This document shows positions 16,489 to 23,019 of a stretch of DNA of 36,755 nt, piece by piece (the stretch's first letter is position 1; each line of letters starts with the position of its first letter). The DNA is from Leptolinea sp. UBA5203 (GTDB lineage: Bacteria > Chloroflexota > Anaerolineae > Anaerolineales > Anaerolineaceae), in the NCBI GenBank assembly GCA_002412765.1, contig DHVR01000025.1, positions 1 to 36,755 of the forward strand, given 5' to 3'. Under the pieces are notes generated by a model. That model was not told the origin of the DNA and did no database searches. It was given only the letters and a program-made list of their open reading frames with translations. The position numbers and the translations under genes were made by a program.

Positions 16489-16650
16489 TAGATTACTCAA
16501 CACATGCTAAATTTGTCTGGATGAGAGCGAATCGGTATATTATAGCCTATTTTATCAGATGAATTCCCCAATTAAACGCCAAGCTGGCAATTATTCGTTA
16601 TAATTGGTGCTTAGAATAGGTACAAATTGGTAAGCACAGGATGTTAAAAC

Positions 16651-17967
16651 ATGGCTCCATTAAAAAGCAAAAAAGAACAAGAACCCGCAGCCCCCTCCCA
16701 GCCAGCAGCCGAGCGGGATGTTGTTGAAGTCATCCTGCGTTGGATCGCAATTGTAGTTGGCGTTTGTTGTTTACTTCTGATCATTTGGTTGTATCGCCCC
16801 TGGATTGGGGATTGGGTGACCCCAGACCCCACTGCGACCCCGGTTTTACCCACCTCAACTCCCATGGATACCCCTACACCGGCTCCCACCTGGACGCCTG
16901 TGCCGAGCATTACCCCAACCCCCAGCCCGATCCCATTGCCAACATCCATCTATAAATTCTCTGAGATGGAGACGCTGGAACCTGCTCCTCCGGGATATGT
17001 GAATGAGCCGATCATTCTGAATGAGAACAATGCGATTGTGTCACCAGAATTAAGCAATCCTTTATGGATCCCTTCTTCTCAAATTGCGGTTCAATTAGGT
17101 GGAGCCGATTTCACCGAGCCATATCACGCAACATTTAGTGAGGGGTCAATCACTTGGCCGATGGATGTAGCCCTTCCGGCTGGGTATTATGAACTCTTTG
17201 TGCTGGATACGCATTACAGTTCAGGCGGATCCCTGGTCTACCAGGTCAAAAACGGCGAAAATGTAATGACTTCTCTAACCGGAACCCAGAAAGTAACTTT
17301 CCGTTCCAGTCAGGGCAATACTGCTCAATCCGGCGATCAATGGCACAGTATTGGGGTGTTCCAATTGCCGGAAGCCAACTTGCTCTCTGTTTCCACCCAA
17401 TGGCCGGCGCGGAATGAATATACTATTGTGGCGATAGACCGCATTTTAATCAGTCATTTACCGGACAATACGGGAAGTTTACTCGAGACACTTCCGCAAG
17501 GCATAGCACGCAATATTCTGGATGATAAAGCCGCGAAGATAAAGACGGATACCTTCCCGGTGGATGTGACCGAAAACCGTTCCTGGGGCAGCCAGTCTAC
17601 TATCTTGATCAATCCCGGCTATGATGACAAAGTCACCTGGCAATATCAGGATTTATTGCCGCTGGGTACCTATGAAGTGGTAGTCTTTATTCCGAAGCTA
17701 AATGGAAATGCTGAAGTGACTTATCAGCTCTATGCCAATGACCAGCCGCTGACTTCGGCACAGGGCGAAGGACCCATTAGCGTTATGCAAAGTGAATATC
17801 AGGACGGCTGGTACTCGCTTGGGGATTGGGAAATCCCCCCCTATTTTACCTATCCGGTTGAATTGCGTCTGGAGATGGGGATTAAGCAAGGCACTCTGGG
17901 GGAAGTGGCTGTGGATGCAGTGGCCTTTATCTTGAAATCCATGCCGGAAATTCTTGGCGAACAATAG
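16651..17967 (+). CDS. Membrane-anchored protein with Pro/Thr linker and beta-sandwich domains
   Basis: The 438-residue protein has a cytoplasmic N-tail, one membrane helix at about residues 28-50, and a low-complexity linker rich in T-P repeats (about 55-98) ending in the exported part. Two similar beta-rich modules follow, about 120-275 and 285-435; each has a G-Y-Y/T-Y-E-L/V-x-V strand and a D-x-W-x-x-L/I-G strand. This pattern resembles the golvesin C-terminal/Xly carbohydrate-binding-like domain, but that assignment is from memory of the pattern and not secure. It is probably a cell-surface adhesive or scaffold protein. The gene is divergent from lysC, with about 160 bases between the starts. 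Confidence 0.7.
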   Translation: MAPLKSKKEQEPAAPSQPAAERDVVEVILRWIAIVVGVCCLLLIIWLYRPWIGDWVTPDPTATPVLPTSTPMDTPTPAPTWTPVPSITPTPSPIPLPTSIYKFSEMETLEPAPPGYVNEPIILNENNAIVSPELSNPLWIPSSQIAVQLGGADFTEPYHATFSEGSITWPMDVALPAGYYELFVLDTHYSSGGSLVYQVKNGENVMTSLTGTQKVTFRSSQGNTAQSGDQWHSIGVFQLPEANLLSVSTQWPARNEYTIVAIDRILISHLPDNTGSLLETLPQGIARNILDDKAAKIKTDTFPVDVTENRSWGSQSTILINPGYDDKVTWQYQDLLPLGTYEVVVFIPKLNGNAEVTYQLYANDQPLTSAQGEGPISVMQSEYQDGWYSLGDWEIPPYFTYPVELRLEMGIKQGTLGEVAVDAVAFILKSMPEILGEQ

Positions 17968-17987
17968 ATTTGCGAAAATTCAAACTG

Positions 17988-18014
17988 CAGGCGTCCGATA
18001 GGGCGCCTGTTTTT
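17988..18014 (+). terminator. Rho-independent terminator
   Basis: The stem CAGGCGTCC/GGGCGCCTG (one G-T pair) with loop GATA is followed by TTTTT. It lies 20 bases after the stop codon of the beta-sandwich protein. Confidence 0.85.
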
Positions 18015-18101
18015 AATTGGCGTCCTGATAAAAATACATTCTATTTGGAGAGAATTGAATCAGGCTCTTATGATATAGTAATGCAAATGGAGGCATAATC
18101 C

Positions 18102-18671
18102 ATGCAGCGATTTTCTCAATGGTTGATTCGAAGATCCGGGTCAAAAACGGCATTGTTGGTGTTGGTACTCTTTCTTTTGTTTACAGGCCTGGTTTTGCCT
18201 GCTCAAAATGAGAAGTTTTCGGCATCAGGTGGGGATCGATCTCCTGATTTATCGCTGTTTTATAGTGCTGCAGATCTATTACAGATGGCAGAGGACTATG
18301 GCCCTGCAGGCCGGGCTGCTTATGTTCAGGCGCGCATTGAGTTTGATATTCTCTGGCCGGTGGTCTATGGCATCTTTTTGTGCGTTGGCATCAGTTGGGT
18401 GTTGCAGCGCATCCTGCCCAAAAACAGCCCATGGCGGCTGCTAAATTTATTACCGCTGCTCGCCGTAGGTTTTGATTTCCTGGAGAACCTTTGTGCAGCC
18501 ATAGCCATGCATTATTATCCGCAATCACCCGTTTGGGCGGTGCGATTGGCTCCAGTATTTACGCCTGTCAAGTGGTTGTTTGTAGGGGGATGCTTTGGAA
18601 TACTATGTGTTGCTTTTTTGGTTTGGGTAGTGAAATCCATCCAAAAAGGCATGGGCGCCGCGAAAGTGTAA
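18102..18671 (+). CDS. Membrane protein of unknown function, four predicted helices
   Basis: The 189-residue protein shows hydrophobic helices at about 18-34, 86-106, 112-131 and 150-178. The loop after helix 1 contains LSLFYSAADLLQMAEDYGPAGRAAYVQARIEFDILWP, a helical stretch with conserved-looking Y-G-x-x-G-R. Similar small membrane proteins occur in other bacteria, but I cannot give a family name or function. GGAGG lies 8 bases before the ATG. It converges with the corA-like gene, whose stop is only 28 bases away, and no terminator is visible between them. Confidence 0.65.
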   Translation: MQRFSQWLIRRSGSKTALLVLVLFLLFTGLVLPAQNEKFSASGGDRSPDLSLFYSAADLLQMAEDYGPAGRAAYVQARIEFDILWPVVYGIFLCVGISWVLQRILPKNSPWRLLNLLPLLAVGFDFLENLCAAIAMHYYPQSPVWAVRLAPVFTPVKWLFVGGCFGILCVAFLVWVVKSIQKGMGAAKV

Positions 18672-18699
18672 TTTCCAAGGACGACTTACCTGGATTAAA

Positions 18700-19683
18700 T
18701 TACATCCATCTCTTTCCGCGCATCCAGCGGAACATTAACCAGGGGAAGATGAACATGCCAATCAGTAAGGCAATGAAGGCAATTTTTGAAGTCCAGCTTG
18801 AGAAATCCGCAACGGGTTGGAAAAAATTCATACCAAAAAAGCCGGTCAGAAAAGTTAACGGCATGAAAAAGGTGGTGATGATGGTCAGGATGCGCATGAT
18901 ATCGTTCATGCGGTTATTCTGCACGGATAGGTAGGTGTCCATGGCCTCGCCCAAAAGCTCGCGTAGGTTTTCGAGAATATCATGCAAGCGTACCAAATGA
19001 TCGTACAGATCACGGAAAAGCATACGGTGTTCATTCGGGATGAGGGCGAAATCCCCTCTGGAAAGTCGATTCATCACTTCCCGGGAGGGGGCAATCATGC
19101 GGCGCAGGGTTAATAGAGAACGTTTGATATGAAAGATTTCCTGCAACAAAGATGGCTTGGGTTCGTTAAACAGGTCATTTTCCACCATTTCAATGTTCTC
19201 ATCCAAATGATCAATGATCGACATAAAGTTGTTAATGGAATGATCTGCAACCTGATATAAGAGACCCACAGGTCCTTTTTTATTGATGCGTTGATTATGG
19301 TCTGTATTTGACCAAACCAAATCCATTACTTCGTTGGCGCTGTCGTGGTAAGTGACCAGGTAATTCTCTCCAAGAAAGATATCAATTTCTGTCATTAACA
19401 AGGAATTATCTTCTTCCACCTTTGAGGGGCAATGCAGGGTGATGTAGAGATAAGTCTCCCAATCATCCACTTTGGGCACGTGAATTTGATCCAGTGCGTC
19501 TTCGATGGCCAGGGAATCAAAATGGAAGTGATCGCTGAATAACCCCCGAATTTTGTTAGCCGGCTCATCAAAAATATCCATCCAATAAATACCCTCTTTG
19601 ATTGGGGGCAATTCTTTAGTATTTTTGATACTAACATTTTTTGCGATGGTACCATCGGGTTGAAAAGTTAATAACCGGATCAA
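18700..19683 (-). CDS. corA: CorA-family divalent metal ion transporter
   Basis: The 327-residue protein has a large soluble N-terminal domain with long acidic helices and two C-terminal membrane helices. The family signature GMNF closes the first membrane helix near residue 281 (GFFGMNF), and a basic tail (RWMRGKRW) follows the second helix. CorA forms a pentamer that passes Mg2+ (sometimes Co2+ or Ni2+). The start chosen is TTG at 19683, because GGAGG lies 5 bases upstream and the protein then begins MIRLLTFQPDG, as in relatives. The in-frame ATG at 19713 would add ten residues and has a poor ribosome site. The gene is transcribed alone. Confidence 0.88.
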   Translation of the reverse strand: MIRLLTFQPDGTIAKNVSIKNTKELPPIKEGIYWMDIFDEPANKIRGLFSDHFHFDSLAIEDALDQIHVPKVDDWETYLYITLHCPSKVEEDNSLLMTEIDIFLGENYLVTYHDSANEVMDLVWSNTDHNQRINKKGPVGLLYQVADHSINNFMSIIDHLDENIEMVENDLFNEPKPSLLQEIFHIKRSLLTLRRMIAPSREVMNRLSRGDFALIPNEHRMLFRDLYDHLVRLHDILENLRELLGEAMDTYLSVQNNRMNDIMRILTIITTFFMPLTFLTGFFGMNFFQPVADFSSWTSKIAFIALLIGMFIFPWLMFRWMRGKRWM

Positions 19684-19760
19684 TCTAACCTCCAGGATGC
19701 AAATAAAACCCATCCTATTATCCCATTTATTTCACTTCTCTGCCAATCTCTGCGGTGGAA

Positions 19761-20924
19761 TTATCGCGCTTCGGTTTTCAATCGATTGGCAAAGACGGCT
19801 ACTGATGCCATGATGAGTACCAAGATTCCCAAAGCCAGGGGCAGGGTGATTGCATCGGCAGCAAATCCGATCAAGGGAGGGCCTGCCAGCGTACCCAGAT
19901 AACCAATGGAGGCCACCGCGGCAATCCCTGTCCCGGCGTTGACGCCCGGCACATTCCCGGACGCGCTAAAAATAATGGGGACGATATTGGATAATCCCAA
20001 ACCGACACAGGCAAATCCTACTAGAGCTGCGATCGGATGTTCCAGAATTAACCCGGCAGCCAATCCAACGGTTGCCAGGGTGGCGCTGATGCGTACTAAT
20101 CGCACCGAGCCCAACCAGGCTCTTAATTTATCCCCGGTCAACCTGCCGATAGTCATGGTGAGGGAGTAGGCGGCATACCCTGTTGCGGCCATACCTGCTG
20201 AGGTTTGTAGGTTGTTTTTCATATAAACAGCACTCCAATCGGCAATGGCGCCTTCACTCAGCATGGTTCCCAGGCCAAGCAGACTGAGCGCCAATAGCGC
20301 TCCTTGGGGCAAAATGAACACTGTTTTTTGTGCGGCCCCATCCAACGAGGAAGGCAGCAATCGAATCAGGGAGAAGACAAGGCCAATAAACATGAGGATC
20401 GTGATGCCGAACACATGCTGCAGCGGCGTAACCCCCAAACTAAGCGCCAACGCACCCACACTGGCGCCAACCAATCCACCCAGGCTGTACAGCGCATGAA
20501 ATGAGGAAATAATGGGTTTTTGCAGGCCTCTTTCGATGGATACCGCTTGGGTATTCATGGAAACGTCCATTAATCCATTGGAAGCGCCCATAAAAATCAT
20601 CCCCAGAATCAATAAGGGGAAAGAAGGAGCCAGAATCGGCAGGGGCAAAGTAAGACAAAAAATGATACCAGCAACGCGCGTCATAGTGCGGCTGCCAAAG
20701 CGGCTGATTAACCAACCGGCGAGAAACAAGGTACACATGGCACCCAGAGATAGACTGAGCAGGGTCAAGCCTAAAAACCCTTCGCTGAGCTGATGTTTTT
20801 GCTGAATGAATGGAATGTGGGGGACAAAACTGGCTAGAATGGCTCCGTTAATAAAGAAGATGGCCATTACAGAGAGTCGGGCGTTTTTGAGCTGCGGCAA
20901 TGCAATCATTGGGCTGGCGTTCAT
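19761..20924 (-). CDS. MFS transporter, sugar-permease-like
   Basis: The 387-residue protein has about twelve hydrophobic helices, with the MFS motif-A-like loop GWLISRFGSRTMTR after helix 2. It resembles the FucP/YbjJ group of single-polypeptide permeases. Its substrate is unknown, but the DeoR-type regulator immediately upstream (13 bases, same strand) points to a sugar or sugar-related compound. AAGGAA lies 6 bases before the ATG. Confidence 0.85.
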   Translation of the reverse strand: MNASPMIALPQLKNARLSVMAIFFINGAILASFVPHIPFIQQKHQLSEGFLGLTLLSLSLGAMCTLFLAGWLISRFGSRTMTRVAGIIFCLTLPLPILAPSFPLLILGMIFMGASNGLMDVSMNTQAVSIERGLQKPIISSFHALYSLGGLVGASVGALALSLGVTPLQHVFGITILMFIGLVFSLIRLLPSSLDGAAQKTVFILPQGALLALSLLGLGTMLSEGAIADWSAVYMKNNLQTSAGMAATGYAAYSLTMTIGRLTGDKLRAWLGSVRLVRISATLATVGLAAGLILEHPIAALVGFACVGLGLSNIVPIIFSASGNVPGVNAGTGIAAVASIGYLGTLAGPPLIGFAADAITLPLALGILVLIMASVAVFANRLKTEAR

Positions 20925-20937
20925 GGTGGGTTCCTTA

Positions 20938-21714
20938 TTATGTCAAAATAATTTCGATCTCGGCTTGGCGATATGGAAGTAATTGATCTTCTGAAACGCC
21001 ATGCTCGGTCACCAAGTGAGATATTTCTTCAAGGGCACAAACGGTATAAGGCACAACCGTTCCGAATTTATCCGCGGTCACCACGGCGATAGTATCGACA
21101 CTGGCCTGAACCATGCTTTTTTTGATTTGGCATTCCTCGTAATCCAGGGCAGTTAAGCCGATTTTTGGATGAATACTGCATACCCCCAAAAGGCAGATAT
21201 CCGCGCGAATCTCCTGGATTTGTTTTATCACAGCCGCTCCTTCGGTGGTTAAGGATTGGGCGTTCATGCGGCCGCCTAATAAAACCACTTCGAGATTGTA
21301 ATAGGAGCTGAGCACGATGGCGATTTGCGGGCTGATGGTGATTGCGGTGGCTTTTATAGCAGGGGTCAGATGTTTGCTGATCTCCAGCGTCGTGGTTCCG
21401 CCATCGAAGAAGATGACCTGGTTATTTTCCAGCAATCCAGCCGCGGTTTTTGCGAGCTCAATTTGTGAAGTTGGGCTGTGGAACCCTTGATCAGCGAATC
21501 GGTTGCGCACTGGGGCTACCGGCAAGGCTCCACCATGTACCCGGGTGAGCAGCCCAGCTTTGGCCATTTCACGCAAATCCCGACGAATGGTATCTTCGGA
21601 GATGCCAAAAAGGGTTTTTAATTCGCCAGTCAGCACCCTGCCATCCCGACTCAAAGTCTCCAAAATAACCTGCCTGCGGGCGTCTGGCAACTCTACATTG
21701 AATGCATCACTCAT
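20938..21714 (-). CDS. DeoR/GlpR-family transcriptional regulator
   Basis: The 258-residue protein has an N-terminal winged HTH (RRQVILETLSRDGRV, then the recognition segment SEDTIRRDLREMAKAGLL and the wing RVHGGAL). A DeoR C-terminal sugar-phosphate sensor domain follows, with FFDGGTTTLEISKHL and the VVLLGGRMN segment. Such proteins repress sugar-use genes and are released by a phosphorylated sugar. ATG 21714 has AGGAGG 6 bases upstream; an open frame to 21783 runs through the promoter and is rejected. It is followed by the MFS gene in one operon and preceded by a near-consensus promoter with repeated half-sites. Confidence 0.92.
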   Translation of the reverse strand: MSDAFNVELPDARRQVILETLSRDGRVLTGELKTLFGISEDTIRRDLREMAKAGLLTRVHGGALPVAPVRNRFADQGFHSPTSQIELAKTAAGLLENNQVIFFDGGTTTLEISKHLTPAIKATAITISPQIAIVLSSYYNLEVVLLGGRMNAQSLTTEGAAVIKQIQEIRADICLLGVCSIHPKIGLTALDYEECQIKKSMVQASVDTIAVVTADKFGTVVPYTVCALEEISHLVTEHGVSEDQLLPYRQAEIEIILT

Positions 21715-21731
21715 GGTTTGCCTCCTGAAAG

Positions 21732-21783
21732 TGCACGTAGTTGCACGAAAAACAATAATACGCGTAGAAACGCGGATTGTCAA
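21732..21783 (-). promoter_or_regulatory. Promoter and candidate operators of the DeoR-MFS operon
   Basis: On the minus strand TTGACA (21783-21778) and TATTAT (21760-21755) are separated by 17 bases, close to consensus. Two pairs of direct repeats surround them: ACGCG at 21760-21764 and 21770-21774 in the spacer, and TGCACG at 21732-21737 and 21742-21747 in the transcribed leader. Each pair has a 10-base period, one helical turn, which suits regulator binding on one DNA face. Autoregulation is inferred. Confidence 0.7.
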
Positions 21784-21915
21784 TGGTAGCGATCATTTGG
21801 GCTAACACGCTAGTCAGGGATAATTTACTTAAACCTTATGTTGGATAGCATCAAGTTATCCGATAATCTTAACTATATTGGTAGAAAAAATCACTTAAAA
21901 GAAAGGGTCATTTAA

Positions 21916-23001
21916 ATGATTCGCAGACTGCTGACCCCCTGGTTAGTAATTATCGGTTTAAACTTCTTACTAGCCGCTTGCCAAAATAGCCTGCCCACAC
22001 CAGAACCTGCGCCTCCCGAATCCATAAAGCTAATCTATTATGATTGGGAAGATGATATTCCTGCAGATGTTCTGGAGGAGTTCACTGCGCGTACGGGTAT
22101 TCAGGTGGTTTATGAATCCTATTCCTCTGATATTATCGTCGAACAAGATTTACTGGATGGAAATGGTATTTATGATGTTGTCGTAGTGGATAATGACTCG
22201 ATCCCGATTTTGGTAGAAAATAATCTCCTGCATGAACTCGTATATGAAAATATTCCTAATTTTCGATACATCTCTATAAATTTTCGTGATTTGGTCTATG
22301 ATCCTGGGAATCAATATTCGGTTCCATTCAATTGGGGATCAACAGGCTTGATTTGGTTGTCGGATGAAGCACTGCCTCCAATAACATCCTGGTCTGATTT
22401 GTGGACTTACTCAGAAAACCTCCGCATTGGCATCCGAAAAGACGATCCATTTGATAGTTTTGCAATGGCAAAGAAGATGTTGGGTTACTCGATTAATACT
22501 TGTGATCCTGCCTCGATGAATGAAGCTTATCAGGCGTTGGTTGCCCTTTCTCCATCTATCGTTCAAGTAGATACGGATGCTGGTTCAGGCATTGATGCTT
22601 TGCAGGCAGGAGAAGTGGATCTCCTCATTGGTTGGGCGGACGATGTTTTCGAAGCCAGAAGCAGGGATTTGAATGTGGTTTACCTTTTACCGGATGAAGG
22701 TACTTTTTTATGGGGTGATAGTTATGTCATTCCGAATCACTCTCCCCATAAACGAGAAGCAGAACAACTCATTAATTTTTTTCTTGAACCGGATATCGCG
22801 GCTCGAATTTTGGCGTATAACAATTATGCCAGCGCCAATGACCAGGTTATAGCTTCCTTACCGACGGAATTGGCTATGGATGAAATTATCTTTCCAACAA
22901 CATCAAACCTCTTGAATTCAGAAATTTTTATGCCAATTTCTGAAGAATGTAGTCAAAAACAGCTTGATTTATGGGAACAGTTTATTGGTCAATTACCTTA
23001 G
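21916..23001 (+). CDS. PotD-like polyamine-binding lipoprotein (NspS-like candidate)
   Basis: The 361-residue protein has lipobox LLAAC with Cys22, followed by a periplasmic-binding fold that tracks E. coli PotD along its length (for example IKLIYYDWEDDIPADVLEEF, YDVVV, VPFNWGSTG, LINFF). From my recollection of PotD, residues corresponding to its polyamine contacts are kept: Trp44, Asp177 (Asp168 of PotD), Asp180 (for Glu171), Trp240 (Trp229), Trp266 (Trp255) and Asp268 (Asp257). Binding of spermidine, norspermidine or putrescine is therefore likely. No potABC permease or ATPase genes adjoin it. Instead a GGDEF-EAL sensor gene follows after 18 bases, so a sensory role is inferred. It is divergent from the DeoR gene. 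Confidence 0.88.
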   Translation: MIRRLLTPWLVIIGLNFLLAACQNSLPTPEPAPPESIKLIYYDWEDDIPADVLEEFTARTGIQVVYESYSSDIIVEQDLLDGNGIYDVVVVDNDSIPILVENNLLHELVYENIPNFRYISINFRDLVYDPGNQYSVPFNWGSTGLIWLSDEALPPITSWSDLWTYSENLRIGIRKDDPFDSFAMAKKMLGYSINTCDPASMNEAYQALVALSPSIVQVDTDAGSGIDALQAGEVDLLIGWADDVFEARSRDLNVVYLLPDEGTFLWGDSYVIPNHSPHKREAEQLINFFLEPDIAARILAYNNYASANDQVIASLPTELAMDEIIFPTTSNLLNSEIFMPISEECSQKQLDLWEQFIGQLP

Positions 23002-23019
23002 GTCATCGGGAATCACTGT

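Noticed and set aside
16644..16949. Gly/Val-rich 101-codon minus-strand ORF that looks like a repeat protein
   Set aside because: It is the antisense reading of the Pro/Thr-rich linker of the gene at 16651-17967.
21916..23001. Annotation as a polyamine ABC transporter subunit
   Set aside because: No permease or ATPase gene is adjacent; the next gene is a c-di-GMP enzyme, so a sensory role is favoured over uptake.
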